64,000 nt of DNA, taken from contig JAPKDQ010000001.1 of NCBI GenBank assembly GCA_028822445.1, forward strand, positions 1 through 64,000, read 5' to 3'. The stretch comes from Rhodospirillaceae bacterium (lineage in GTDB: Bacteria; Pseudomonadota; Alphaproteobacteria; Rhodospirillales; Rhodospirillaceae). Numbering within the stretch: position 1 is the first letter of the stretch; every line of letters starts with the position of its first letter. The notes under the pieces are model-generated. The model searched no databases and was not told where the DNA came from. It was given only the letters and a program-made list of their open reading frames with translations. The translations under genes were made by a program, and so were the position numbers. Positions 9,299 through 18,681 of this stretch are shown here, piece after piece.

Positions 9299-9553
9299 GG
9301 TGAGTGAAGTATACTGGGCATGGTGGCGTGGGCAAACACTCGAGATCAGGTTCGTTTGTGACAGTCCAAGAACTTATTAGGTGTTTTCGCCCCCGATGGT
9401 GGCGTTTTTAGGGCAACGGCCCCATGCGGTTGCCCCTATTTTCTACTAACATTGTAGACGTATAAGCGTGTCGCGGGAAAATTAGCCCGATCAAACCCGA
9501 CGGCGCTCGCATTTATGTGATTAAACGGCCTCACACCAAATTTGATTAAGTTT

Positions 9554-10972
9554 TTACCCAACGACCTTGCCTGGGTTCATGGTGTGCTTGGGGTCTAGCG
9601 CCGCTTTTAGGGTTTTCATAAGGTCCAATTCTACGGGGTCTTTATAGTATTTCATCTCCTCGACTTTGAGCAGGCCGATGCCGTGTTCTGCTGAGATTGA
9701 GCCGTTCATTTCCATCACTAAATCATGGACGATGCGGTTCATCGCTTTCCATTCAGCCAGATAGGCTTCTTTATCCATTGCTTCTGGTTGGCTTATATTG
9801 AAGTGCACATTGCCATCTCCCACATGACCAAAGGGGCAGGGACGAACCCCTGGGTAGGCTTCTTGGACCAAGGCTATGCCACGGGTGATGAATTCCGGAA
9901 CGAGTGAGACCGGCACAGAAACGTCGTGTTTTATGCTGCCGCCTTCAAATTTCTGCGCTTCCGGAAGAGACTCGCGGATACGCCAAAGGTTTTCTGCTTG
10001 GGCTTTGCTTTTAGCAATTACTGCGTCGACAATGATGTCGTCTTCAAACGCGGCCTCAAGCAAGCCTTCAAAACTAGTGCGAAGGTCTGAGTTGGGACGC
10101 GATGTCGAGAACTCAATGAGGGTGTACCAGTCATGCGGCTCGCTGAGGGGGTCGGAAACCCCATCCATATGACGTGCGCAAATTTCCAAGCCAAAGCGCG
10201 GCACTAATTCAAATGCGGTGACCGCATCGCCAGACAACGCGCGTGCGCGATTCAGCAGGCGTGTTACATCGTCTAATGAGCTAAGTGCGCATAACGCCGT
10301 TTCCGTTTCCTTGGGTTTGGGAAAAAGTTTCAAGACCGCAGCCGTAATAATGCCAAGCGTGCCTTCTGAACCCACAAACAATTGTTTAAGGGCGTATCCC
10401 GTGTTGTCTTTGCTAAGGGCACGGAGACCTTTCCAGATGCGACCATCGGGAAGGACGACTTCTAATCCAAGAACAAGGTCTCGTGCGTTGCCGTAGCGCA
10501 GCACGTTAATGCCACCAGCGTTGGTCGCCAAATTACCGCCAATTTGGCAGCTGCCCTCGGCACCAAGACTGAGTGGAAAAAGGCAATCGACATTATCGGC
10601 TTTATTTTGAATTTCTGCGAGGATGCAGCCGGCTTCAACCGTCATTGTGAAGTTGGTCGCGTCGATGTCTCTCACCGTGTTCATGCGCCCAAGGGTAAGA
10701 ATAATTTCAGACCCGTTTTCCGCAGGGACACCTCCGCCGCACAATCCAGTGTTTCCGCCTTGTGGAACGATGCCGATGCCTGCATCTGCACAAAGCTTAA
10801 CAACAGCGGCGACTTCTGCTGTTGATCGGGGGCGAACCACCATGCTGGTTGCTCCACGGTATAGGCCGCGCTCTTCTTCTAAGTAAGGCGCAATGTCTGA
10901 GGCGTTGGTCAGGCAAGCGCCTTTACCCACGATTTTCATGATGCTGTCGAGAAATGTTTGGTTCAGTGGCAC
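9554..10972 (-). CDS. FAD-linked dehydrogenase of the GlcD / D-2-hydroxyacid type
   Basis: This 472-residue flavoenzyme has the p-cresol methylhydroxylase (PCMH) FAD fold in residues 35-215 (PQGGNTGLCGGGVP and the later GSCQIGGNLATNAGG region) and the FAD-oxidase C-terminal domain ending in SAEHGIGLLKVEEM. This is the architecture of D-lactate, glycolate-subunit GlcD and D-2-hydroxyglutarate dehydrogenases. It likely oxidises a D-2-hydroxy acid and passes electrons to an electron-transfer flavoprotein or quinone. Translation starts at GTG (10970-10972). It is not in an obvious operon: 255 bases separate it from lptF downstream and 56 from sua5 upstream. The exact substrate is not decidable. 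Confidence 0.8.
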   Translation of the reverse strand: MPLNQTFLDSIMKIVGKGACLTNASDIAPYLEEERGLYRGATSMVVRPRSTAEVAAVVKLCADAGIGIVPQGGNTGLCGGGVPAENGSEIILTLGRMNTVRDIDATNFTMTVEAGCILAEIQNKADNVDCLFPLSLGAEGSCQIGGNLATNAGGINVLRYGNARDLVLGLEVVLPDGRIWKGLRALSKDNTGYALKQLFVGSEGTLGIITAAVLKLFPKPKETETALCALSSLDDVTRLLNRARALSGDAVTAFELVPRFGLEICARHMDGVSDPLSEPHDWYTLIEFSTSRPNSDLRTSFEGLLEAAFEDDIIVDAVIAKSKAQAENLWRIRESLPEAQKFEGGSIKHDVSVPVSLVPEFITRGIALVQEAYPGVRPCPFGHVGDGNVHFNISQPEAMDKEAYLAEWKAMNRIVHDLVMEMNGSISAEHGIGLLKVEEMKYYKDPVELDLMKTLKAALDPKHTMNPGKVVG

Positions 10973-11028
10973 GGCGCAAAGCTTCTTCTTGTGAGTGGAA
11001 AACCTTAGGTGGGTGTCATGCGCTGTTC

Positions 11029-11970
11029 TTAGCGACCTCTGGCGGCTCGTCGCAAGCGATCATTGATAGCGCGCCCAATACCCTCGTCGGGAATCGGCGC
11101 GACAGCAAGCCCCGTGTATTGAGAAGGGTCGTCCAACTGTCTCAGGGCACGGTAAAGGCTGGCCGCCGCTTCGGTGAGATTGGCCGTCGGGCTAAGGTTA
11201 AAAGTTGCGCCCTTGGCATGGCCAAACGTCAAAAATGCTTCACCGTCTCGTGCCGCGGCAGAATTTAGCCGAATCGGCAAGCTGGGCGCATAATGTTTAT
11301 GCAGTTGCCCGGGTGAAAGTGTCGCACCGCTTTGCTCCCAGTGATCCTCAACGCTACCGATTAGCGATTCGATTTCACTGGCTGATATAACACCTAGGCG
11401 CAAGATACGCGCTGTATCTGCAGTCAAATCGAGAACTGTAGATTCTAATCCCGCCCTGCATGGGCCGCCGTCTAGGGTGATGTCGAGCGCTGCGCCAAAG
11501 TCAGCCTCTACATGGCCTGCCGTTGTTGGGCTTACGTGCCCGGAGAGATTCGCACTGGGCGCTGCTATGGGCCGCTTAACGGCATCTAGCAAGGCCGCTG
11601 CGACGGGGTGATCTGGCTGGCGAACGGCAATCGTATCTAAGTTCGGACTGACTTGAGTAGAGATCGGGCTGCGTGGCTGTTGTGATAATACGAGTGTTAG
11701 GGGGCCTGGCCAGAACGCGCGCGTAAGAACATCAACGCGTTCGTCCGGTTGAGTAAAACCGGCCAGCCAATCGGGATTGGCTACGTGGACAATTAATGGG
11801 TTGAAGTTCGGACGACCTTTCATCGCGAACACTTTGTCGACCGCGCTGTCTTGGGTAGCGTCCGCACCAAGGCCATATACCGTTTCAGTTGGGAAGGCGA
11901 CAACTTCACCTCTTTTTAGATGAGCAGCAGCGGCAGCGATTCCTGCTTCATCTGCAACCCTAATGGTCAT
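11029..11970 (-). CDS. Threonylcarbamoyl-AMP synthase (Sua5 type)
   Basis: This 313-residue enzyme makes threonylcarbamoyl-AMP from threonine, bicarbonate and ATP, the first step of the t6A modification at position 37 of ANN-decoding tRNAs. The YrdC domain spans residues 8-205 (VVAFPTETVYGLGADA and the KGRP/NPLIVHV segment). A C-terminal Sua5 domain (about 220-313) follows the SPGQLHKHYAP linker, which makes this the long Sua5 form rather than short TsaC. Its ATG overlaps the TGA of cysQ by 4 bases (ATGA), indicating translational coupling. Confidence 0.92.
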   Translation of the reverse strand: MTIRVADEAGIAAAAAHLKRGEVVAFPTETVYGLGADATQDSAVDKVFAMKGRPNFNPLIVHVANPDWLAGFTQPDERVDVLTRAFWPGPLTLVLSQQPRSPISTQVSPNLDTIAVRQPDHPVAAALLDAVKRPIAAPSANLSGHVSPTTAGHVEADFGAALDITLDGGPCRAGLESTVLDLTADTARILRLGVISASEIESLIGSVEDHWEQSGATLSPGQLHKHYAPSLPIRLNSAAARDGEAFLTFGHAKGATFNLSPTANLTEAAASLYRALRQLDDPSQYTGLAVAPIPDEGIGRAINDRLRRAARGR

Positions 11971-12776
11971 GGTGTATTGGCGGCCAAGAACGGACCATTT
12001 CTATAATTTTTGGATGTCTGCTTGTACGGCATGTCATGACCGTCGAAAGTCTTAACGCTGCCGCCGGCCGCGTTAAGAACTGCATGCCCTGCTGCGATAT
12101 CCCATTCACAGGTGGGGCCAAATCGCGGGTAAAGGTCGGCCTTTCCCTCTGCAACAAGGCAAAATTTCAAAGACGATCCGATGGCGATCATCTCGTGCAC
12201 GGTGTGGTTCGCTAAAAAGGCGTTCATGGCATCTTTAACCTGATGTGATGCACTCCCAACAATTGTAAGGCCTTGTTCTGGTGTCCGGCGCACCGCGATT
12301 TCTGACCGCTTTCCACCTTGCACGGCTTCGGCGGACCGGGCGCCTGTTGCCGGGCATATTGTGCCGCGATAAAGCGCGTCGCGAACTGGCGCATACACCA
12401 GACCCAGCGCAGGCGTGCCATCAATGATCAGGCCGATATTGACTGTAAAAGACCCGCGCTTGTGAATGAACTCTTTAGTACCATCCAAGGCGTCCACACA
12501 CCAGAAAGTTGCACCCTTAAAAGCAGGAAAACCTTTGGCGGCGCACTGCTCTTCCGCGACAATAGGAATGTCTGGCGCAATTTCAGAAAGCGCTTTTAGA
12601 ATGATGGCCTCAGAGGCCCCGTCGGCAGCCGTTACGGGAGAGTTGTCAGATTTGATCTCGACATTGAAGTCGGTTTCATAGATTTCCATAATTACATCAC
12701 CGCATGTTCGGACGGTGTCTTCAAGGTGATCTGCGTACGCGGCGAGTGTCGCCAGATCTAAAGTTCTATTCGCCAA
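11967..12776 (-). CDS. cysQ: 3'(2'),5'-bisphosphate nucleotidase CysQ
   Basis: This 269-residue member of the inositol-monophosphatase superfamily hydrolyses phosphoadenosine phosphate (PAP) to AMP, clearing the by-product of sulfate assimilation. The metal-binding motifs are in place: EE at residues 75-76, WCVDALDGT at 92-100 and a C-terminal CEWDIAAGHAV. The reading starts at TTG (12774-12776), preceded by an AAAGG ribosome-binding site about 8 bases upstream; no in-frame ATG lies nearby. It overlaps sua5 by 4 bases. Confidence 0.88.
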   Translation of the reverse strand: MANRTLDLATLAAYADHLEDTVRTCGDVIMEIYETDFNVEIKSDNSPVTAADGASEAIILKALSEIAPDIPIVAEEQCAAKGFPAFKGATFWCVDALDGTKEFIHKRGSFTVNIGLIIDGTPALGLVYAPVRDALYRGTICPATGARSAEAVQGGKRSEIAVRRTPEQGLTIVGSASHQVKDAMNAFLANHTVHEMIAIGSSLKFCLVAEGKADLYPRFGPTCEWDIAAGHAVLNAAGGSVKTFDGHDMPYKQTSKNYRNGPFLAANTP

Positions 12777-12801
12777 TGATTTGCCTTTCTTAACGTGTTT
12801 C

Positions 12802-15147
12802 TTACGCAGCTTTGGTTGAGGCGCGTTGAATAGCTTGCCAAATCTTGAGTGGGGTCATCGGCATTTCTATATCGCTGACGCCAAGGGGAGAGAGCGCATC
12901 AATCACAGCATTCGCAACTGCTGGAGTGGAACCAATCGTACCCGCTTCACCGGCCCCTTTGACGCCGAGCCTATTGCTCGGTGATGGCACTTCTGTGTAA
13001 TGGAAATCGAAGGCTGGAACGTTGTCAGCGCGTGGCATGGTGTAGTCCATGAACGACCCGTTCACGAGCTGCCCGCTTTCGTCGTACACCGACTCTTCAT
13101 ATAGGGCTTGGCTAAGGCCTTGGCCAGCACCACCGAGAATCTGACCCTCTAGCATCAGCGGATTGAGAATGACGCCGATGTCGTCTTCAATGACATAGTT
13201 GATGAATTCAATTTCACCAGTTGCCTGATCTATTTCTATTTCGCATAGATGGCACCCATTGGGGAATGTCGGCGCTACCGGAGGCTGTTCAACAACAGTG
13301 ACGAGGCCGGGTTCAACATCATCGGGACAGAGGCTATCATTAAACGAGGCTTTTGCGACATCCGCGAGCGACGCTGACCTATCCGTGCCAGCAATTCGGA
13401 ATGTTCCATTGGAAAATTCTATATCGACTTCAGCGGCCTCTAACAAGTTGGCCGTCACTTTTTTGCCGTTCTCTATAAGTGCTTCTGCGGTCGTGACCAC
13501 GGAGCTACCTCCAGCGGAAAGCGCGCGGCTCCCGCCAGTGCCCATGCCTTGCTCAATGTCATCGGTATCGCCCATGCGCACTTCGATGTCATCCATTTCT
13601 ATCCCGAGGGCTTCGGCGGTGAGCTGAGAGAACGTTGTTTCTTGGCCCTGCCCATTGTTTTGGCTACCGCTTCGAACCGTGACTTTGCCCGATTCATCGA
13701 CTGACAACTTGGAGTACTCTGTCGGGCCACCGCCGCAGGCTTCGATGTAATAACTCATGCCAAGTCCACGCAGTTTACCGTTGGCGGCGGACTCCTTCCG
13801 TCGACCTTCAAACCCGGCCCAATTGGCTCGGCCCATCGCTAGGTTCATGAGCTTGGCGTATTCGCCAGAATCATAAGGCATACCCAGTGGTGTTTGATAT
13901 GGGAATGCTTCCGGCTTAACGAAATTGCGGCGACGAATTTCATCGGCAGGGATGCCCATCTCACGGGCTGCCTTATCGACCAGCCGTTCGACCACATAGG
14001 CTGACTCTGGTCGCCCCGCACCGCGATAGGCATCCACGGGCGTTGTATTGGTCATTGTGACTTTAACGTCTACGTGGGCTGCTTCTAGGTCATAGCAGCC
14101 ACACAGCATACCGCAGCCAGCCATTGTCGGGATCATGGCTCCGAATTGTGAGACGTAGGCGCCAACGTTGCCCATGGAAGAAACACGGATGGCGAGAAAG
14201 CGGCCTTCATTGGTAACGGCCAATTCGGCGTGATTGATTTGGTCCCGACCATGTGTGTCGTTCAAAAAACTCTCTGTGCGATCGCCCGTCCACTTGACAG
14301 GGCGTCCAACCACTTTTGTTGCAAATAGGGCCGCAAGCGGCTCGTTGAATAAGAAGTTCTTCATGCCAAAACCACCGCCCACGTCGGGGCAGATGACACG
14401 TAAATTCTCGATAGGAATATCAGCTGCTTTTTTGTCGTTCTTACCGGTGATCCATTGCTTCAGCTTGTGCGAGCCCTGTGAGCCAGTGGTCAGCGTGTAG
14501 CGATTGGTGTCACTGTCATATTCGGCGAGTGCGCCACGCGGTTCAATTGCTGTTGGTGCTATGCGGTTGTTAATGAGGTCAATGGCGACGACCCTGTCCG
14601 CTTTGGCAAAGGCCGCTTCGGTGGCGTCTTTATCGCCCATGGACCAATGGACAAGCAGGTTGCCATTGACGCCGTCAAATAATTGAGGCGCGCCATCAGT
14701 TAAAGCTGAGGGCATGCTGGCGACGGCGGGACGTTCGTCATACTCGACTTCAATGAGTTCGGATGCGTCGCGTGCTTGTCCCATGGTTTCTGCCACCACA
14801 ACAGCCACTGGCTCGCCCACATATCGCACAACACCTTTTGCCAAGATTGGGCGGTCAGGAACATGAGGGGGTTGTCCGTCCGGTCCCGGTGGGACCGAGT
14901 CGAAGGGCATGCCGGTGAATCCGGCCGCTTCTAGGTCTTCATTCATGAAGACACCGAGTACGCCGGCGGCGCTTTTGGCAGCAGAGACGTCAATGGATTT
15001 TACGTCAGCATGGGCATGCGGGGACCGCAAAACAGCCAGCCATGTCTGATCAGGGAGATTGACGTCGTCCGTATACTTTCCGGTGCCTGTCACGAAGCGT
15101 TGATCTTCGATCCGCCGGATCGACTGACCCATTCCAAACTTGCCCAT
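12802..15147 (-). CDS. Xanthine dehydrogenase-family molybdopterin subunit (form II CoxL-like), without partners
   Basis: This 781-residue molybdenum hydroxylase large subunit contains the N-terminal a/b hammerhead (residues 18-140) and the long Mo-cofactor domain. The active-site loop is AYRGAGRPE (373-381), the form II or aldehyde-oxidase-like type and not the AYxCSFR loop of true CO dehydrogenase. The catalytic Glu is in GVKGAGEAG near residue 735. Such enzymes hydroxylate aldehydes or N-heterocycles and normally work with an FAD subunit and a 2Fe-2S subunit. Neither is adjacent: the neighbours are cysQ and the divergent pepA. A strong AAGGAGG ribosome-binding site precedes the ATG. Partner subunits must be elsewhere. 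Confidence 0.85.
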   Translation of the reverse strand: MGKFGMGQSIRRIEDQRFVTGTGKYTDDVNLPDQTWLAVLRSPHAHADVKSIDVSAAKSAAGVLGVFMNEDLEAAGFTGMPFDSVPPGPDGQPPHVPDRPILAKGVVRYVGEPVAVVVAETMGQARDASELIEVEYDERPAVASMPSALTDGAPQLFDGVNGNLLVHWSMGDKDATEAAFAKADRVVAIDLINNRIAPTAIEPRGALAEYDSDTNRYTLTTGSQGSHKLKQWITGKNDKKAADIPIENLRVICPDVGGGFGMKNFLFNEPLAALFATKVVGRPVKWTGDRTESFLNDTHGRDQINHAELAVTNEGRFLAIRVSSMGNVGAYVSQFGAMIPTMAGCGMLCGCYDLEAAHVDVKVTMTNTTPVDAYRGAGRPESAYVVERLVDKAAREMGIPADEIRRRNFVKPEAFPYQTPLGMPYDSGEYAKLMNLAMGRANWAGFEGRRKESAANGKLRGLGMSYYIEACGGGPTEYSKLSVDESGKVTVRSGSQNNGQGQETTFSQLTAEALGIEMDDIEVRMGDTDDIEQGMGTGGSRALSAGGSSVVTTAEALIENGKKVTANLLEAAEVDIEFSNGTFRIAGTDRSASLADVAKASFNDSLCPDDVEPGLVTVVEQPPVAPTFPNGCHLCEIEIDQATGEIEFINYVIEDDIGVILNPLMLEGQILGGAGQGLSQALYEESVYDESGQLVNGSFMDYTMPRADNVPAFDFHYTEVPSPSNRLGVKGAGEAGTIGSTPAVANAVIDALSPLGVSDIEMPMTPLKIWQAIQRASTKAA

Positions 15148-15321
15148 AATTAGCGCCTCCTTATCGTCTTAAAACATCGCCCCTGAGATGCTTGGAGCAC
15201 ACCATAGCCGGACGAAGCCGCCTGTCCAGTGGAACCAAAGCGGGACTCACCAAGCGCGGCCCTTGTTCCTAGGCGAGGTGGACCCTAGGGTGGGCGTAAG
15301 TTTAGAATTAAAGGATTCATC

Positions 15322-16809
15322 ATGAAAGTATCGTTCGCGAAATTATCCCGTCCGGCCTCAGGGGCTGTTGCTGTTGGTGTCTCCGACGGGGGAAAGCTCG
15401 GGAAAACAGGGCAGATTATTGACCGTTCGACGGGTGGGGCCTTATGGGCAGCCATGAAGGCGGCCAAGCACACGGGACAATCGGGTAAAACGCTCACGGT
15501 TTATGCGCCGCCGCGATCGAAACTCACCAAGGTCGTCGTCATCGGTTTGGGTAAGGCCAAAGATATGACAGCTCAATCGCTCGAGGAGGCTGGCGCGATC
15601 CTCTATGGCGCTTTGTCCAAAGAGGCGCGCGTTACGATCGTGATCGATGACATAAAGAATGCCGCCGAAGATGGTGGGGATTTGGCGGCCGCGATTGCCT
15701 CTGGTGTCGTTCTTAAGTCCTACCGGTTCGACAAATATAGAACGACCGAGAAAGCTTCCGCTAAGCCGAAGTTGAAGTCCATAGCGGTTTCATCCAATGC
15801 TTTCGCTGACGCCCGTGCCGCTTATAAGGTACGTGAGGCTGTCAACGCGGGCGTGTTGCTCACGCGCGATTTGGTCAGTGAGCCGCCTAACGTTTTAAAC
15901 CCGGCAACTTTTTCGGATCTGGCTAAGGGCATGGCTGGGGATGGCCTGAAAGTCAAAGAGATCGGCCGTAAGGACATGGAGAAAATGGGTATGGGCGCCT
16001 TGCTCGGCGTTGCTCAGGGGTCGATTACTGAACCCAAGATGATCGTATTCGAATGGAACGGCGCTGACAAAAATGATCCAACGGTCGCATTTGTTGGTAA
16101 GGGCGTAACTTTTGATTCTGGCGGGATCAGCCTCAAGCCGGGCGCAGGCATGTGGGATATGAAGTGGGACATGGGTGGCGCAGGCGTTGTCACCGGACTG
16201 TTTAAGGCCCTAGCTGGGCGAAAAGCCAAAGTGAACGCGGTTGGTATTCTAGGTTTGGTTGAGAACATGCCCGACGCCAAGGCGCAGCGTCCAGGTGATG
16301 TCGTCACATCAGCCGATGGCCAGACGATTGAAGTGTTGAATACGGATGCCGAAGGCCGACTCGTTTTGGCGGATGCGCTTTGGTACGTCCAGGAGCATCA
16401 TAAGCCAGACACTATTGTTGATCTTGCCACGTTAACCGGAGCTATTATTGCCGCGTTGGGTGAGCACTACGCTGGCTTATTCTCTAATGATGACGAACTA
16501 TCCACGCAACTCCAGGCCGCAGGCCAGTCTGTGAATGAGCGGCTTTGGCGTATGCCCGTCGGGCCTGAGTATGACAAGATGATCAACTCACCGATCGCCG
16601 ACATGAAAAACCTGGGTGGGCGCTATGCCGGTGCGACAACGGCTGCGCAATTTCTGCAGCGCTTTATTCGCAAAGGTACGGCGTGGGCACATCTGGATAT
16701 CGCGGGCGTGACCTGGAGCGAAGGCAGTACGGCTTTGGCACCGAAAGGTGGCACCGGCTATGGCGTGCGTTTACTTGATCGATTTGTGGCTGACCAATAC
16801 GAGTCGTAA
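15322..16809 (+). CDS. pepA: Cytosol (leucyl) aminopeptidase PepA, M17 family
   Basis: This 495-residue dizinc or dimanganese aminopeptidase has an N-terminal macro-like domain (1-170) and a catalytic domain with all signatures: GKGVTFDSGGISLKPG near residue 255 and NTDAEGRLVLADAL near 340. It releases N-terminal residues during peptide turnover, and some PepA proteins also bind DNA. The length matches the family. A good AAAGGA ribosome-binding site precedes the ATG. It is divergent from the molybdenum hydroxylase gene. The holC gene often found after pepA is not recognisable here; the next 640 bases appear non-coding. Confidence 0.95.
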   Translation: MKVSFAKLSRPASGAVAVGVSDGGKLGKTGQIIDRSTGGALWAAMKAAKHTGQSGKTLTVYAPPRSKLTKVVVIGLGKAKDMTAQSLEEAGAILYGALSKEARVTIVIDDIKNAAEDGGDLAAAIASGVVLKSYRFDKYRTTEKASAKPKLKSIAVSSNAFADARAAYKVREAVNAGVLLTRDLVSEPPNVLNPATFSDLAKGMAGDGLKVKEIGRKDMEKMGMGALLGVAQGSITEPKMIVFEWNGADKNDPTVAFVGKGVTFDSGGISLKPGAGMWDMKWDMGGAGVVTGLFKALAGRKAKVNAVGILGLVENMPDAKAQRPGDVVTSADGQTIEVLNTDAEGRLVLADALWYVQEHHKPDTIVDLATLTGAIIAALGEHYAGLFSNDDELSTQLQAAGQSVNERLWRMPVGPEYDKMINSPIADMKNLGGRYAGATTAAQFLQRFIRKGTAWAHLDIAGVTWSEGSTALAPKGGTGYGVRLLDRFVADQYES

Positions 16810-17447
16810 GAGTTGCCTCGGCATTGGAGTTTGTTGAGCCGTTTGGTCGGGTATGCTTTTGCAATTCGAAGGGATGCGACGGGGATAGGGCCGTATTTAA
16901 TGCCCGAATCGTCTTTGGCGCCCAGATCTGTGCAGAATGCTTCGGTTTCAGCTTATCGCATTTTAGGTTCAGTCGCGCGGAACAGCACTTTGCTGACATT
17001 TTTGATCTTGTGGTAATTATTTAAATCCATTTCAGGGTTGATGGGTGTTGAAACGCACCACTTTTTAAGAACCCCCGCCGTGCCTACCTATAAAAGCTTA
17101 AAAGTGATGAAGGACAACGGATTTAGGTTTTAGCATTTTTGTCACCGATCCGCCGCTATAGTTTCGGGCTCGCCACTCCATGCTCTAGGTCAGGTCAAAT
17201 GACAGTTGCAAGCCCCCATATCACCCAACGTCTTTTTGGATACAGTCTTTGCGGGGCCGTTGATAACTGACTGATTGTCGACGCACGCGTCCGCCAAAAA
17301 CCATCATTCACCTTGCCTGATCTTCCAGCGCGGGTTCATTGTGTAAAGGTGTAAATAAAGTCTAAATATCTGGCGGGGATGGTTGCACGGCGTTGGCCTC
17401 CCCGGTAAATGAGCTGCATCTGATACGTTCAATTTGAAAGCTTAGCT
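16810..17447. other. Intergenic region without a recognisable gene
   Basis: This region of 638 bases lies between pepA and the DUF1015 gene. Short open frames of 60-70 codons exist on both strands but show no family features, no ribosome-binding sites and overlap each other. The only structure noted is an AT-rich imperfect inverted repeat, listed separately. No terminator or clear promoter was recognised. Confidence 0.6.
17059..17106. repeat. Imperfect AT-rich inverted repeat
   Basis: CACTTTTTAAG at 17059-17069 pairs with CTTAAAAGTG at 17097-17106 with one extra T, enclosing 27 bases. It could form a stem or be a binding site, but it is not followed by a T-run and has no known match. Confidence 0.4.
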
Positions 17448-18671
17448 ATGACAGAGCTCGTCCGTCCTTTTAAAGCCTTGCGCCCCGTTCCAGAGCAGGC
17501 GGATGCCGTTGCCGCACCGCCCTACGATGTTCTGAATACGCAAGAAGCGCGGGTTCGGGCTAAGGGCCGACCAAATTGCTTTCTCCACATTTCCAAGCCT
17601 GAGATTGATCTACCCGAAGGCATGAATATTTACGCCCAAGAGGTCTACGATAAAGGGGCCGAGAACCTGAACCGGTTGGTCGCCGACGGTATTCTAATGC
17701 GGGAAGACAAACCCTGCTACTATGCCTACCGCTTGACCATGGGCGATCATGTTCAAACGGGCGTCGCTATGGCGGCCTCTGCGTCGGCATACGATTCCAA
17801 TGACATCCGCAAACATGAATTCACACGCCCCAAGAAAGAAGATGATCGGGTCAATCAGATCACGGCGCTCAACGCGCAAACTGGCCCTGTGTTGTTGGCC
17901 TATAAATCATCAGCAGCCGTGAAGGCTGTGCTGGAGGCAGTGACCGCCGCAGACTCAACTTATGATGTGACAGCAGACGATGGTGTTGGTCATGCTATTT
18001 GGGTGATCGATGACCGCGCGCATATCGCGGCTCTGACAGATGCCTTTAATAGCATGTCAGCCTTATACATTGCTGATGGTCATCATCGCTCTGCTGCTGG
18101 GTCCCGCGTTGCTAAGGCGAAGCCGGATACAGAAAGCGCGCAGTTCTTTCTGACTGTGGCCTATGCCGATGATGAAATGAATATCCTCGACTACAACCGA
18201 GTGATCAAAGACCTTAATGGTCATTCAGCCGAAGACTTGCTCGCAAAGATTGGCGAGCGGTTTGATGTGTTACGAGCCGATGCCCAAGCCAAACCATTAA
18301 AGCCAACCCAGTTTGGTATGTACCTGGGTAGCGCCTGGTATGTGCTCAACATTCATGCCGACCATGTCCCAACCGATGATCCCGTCGGGCGCCTCGACGT
18401 CAGCTTGCTGCACGCCAATCTGATTGAGCCGTTGCTCGGCATCGCCGATCCGCGCACCGATGAGCGCATTGATTTTGTCGGTGGTATACGTGGTTTGGGT
18501 GAGCTGGAAAAGCGTGTGAACTCTGGCGAGATGGCTGTGGCCTTCGCCCTGTTCGCCACTAGTATGGCCGACCTAATGGCCGTCGCCGATGCAGGCGAAG
18601 TCATGCCACCCAAGTCGACTTGGTTTGAACCCAAGTTGGCGGACGGCTTGTTGAGTCACGTACTGGATTAA
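17448..18671 (+). CDS. DUF1015 family protein
   Basis: This 407-residue protein matches the DUF1015 family from its start (VRPFKALRPVPEQADAVAAPPYDV) and the central YIADGHHRSAAG motif. The family is widespread and mostly uncharacterised. The conserved DGHHR element suggests a nucleotide- or phosphate-handling active site, but that is inference. It is followed by miaA after only 10 bases, so the two are probably co-transcribed. Confidence 0.85.
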   Translation: MTELVRPFKALRPVPEQADAVAAPPYDVLNTQEARVRAKGRPNCFLHISKPEIDLPEGMNIYAQEVYDKGAENLNRLVADGILMREDKPCYYAYRLTMGDHVQTGVAMAASASAYDSNDIRKHEFTRPKKEDDRVNQITALNAQTGPVLLAYKSSAAVKAVLEAVTAADSTYDVTADDGVGHAIWVIDDRAHIAALTDAFNSMSALYIADGHHRSAAGSRVAKAKPDTESAQFFLTVAYADDEMNILDYNRVIKDLNGHSAEDLLAKIGERFDVLRADAQAKPLKPTQFGMYLGSAWYVLNIHADHVPTDDPVGRLDVSLLHANLIEPLLGIADPRTDERIDFVGGIRGLGELEKRVNSGEMAVAFALFATSMADLMAVADAGEVMPPKSTWFEPKLADGLLSHVLD

Positions 18672-18681
18672 AAGTGTACCT

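Noticed and set aside
9388-9409. CGCC/GGCG hairpin followed by TTTTT between lptF and the flavin dehydrogenase gene
   Set aside because: The T-run is on the plus strand but both neighbouring genes are on the minus strand, so no transcript would use it.
12802-15147. Carbon monoxide dehydrogenase
   Set aside because: The active-site loop is AYRGAGR (form II type) and the other two subunits are missing.
16813-17016. Open frames of about 66 codons after pepA, considered as holC or a small protein
   Set aside because: No family features, no ribosome-binding site, and another frame overlaps.
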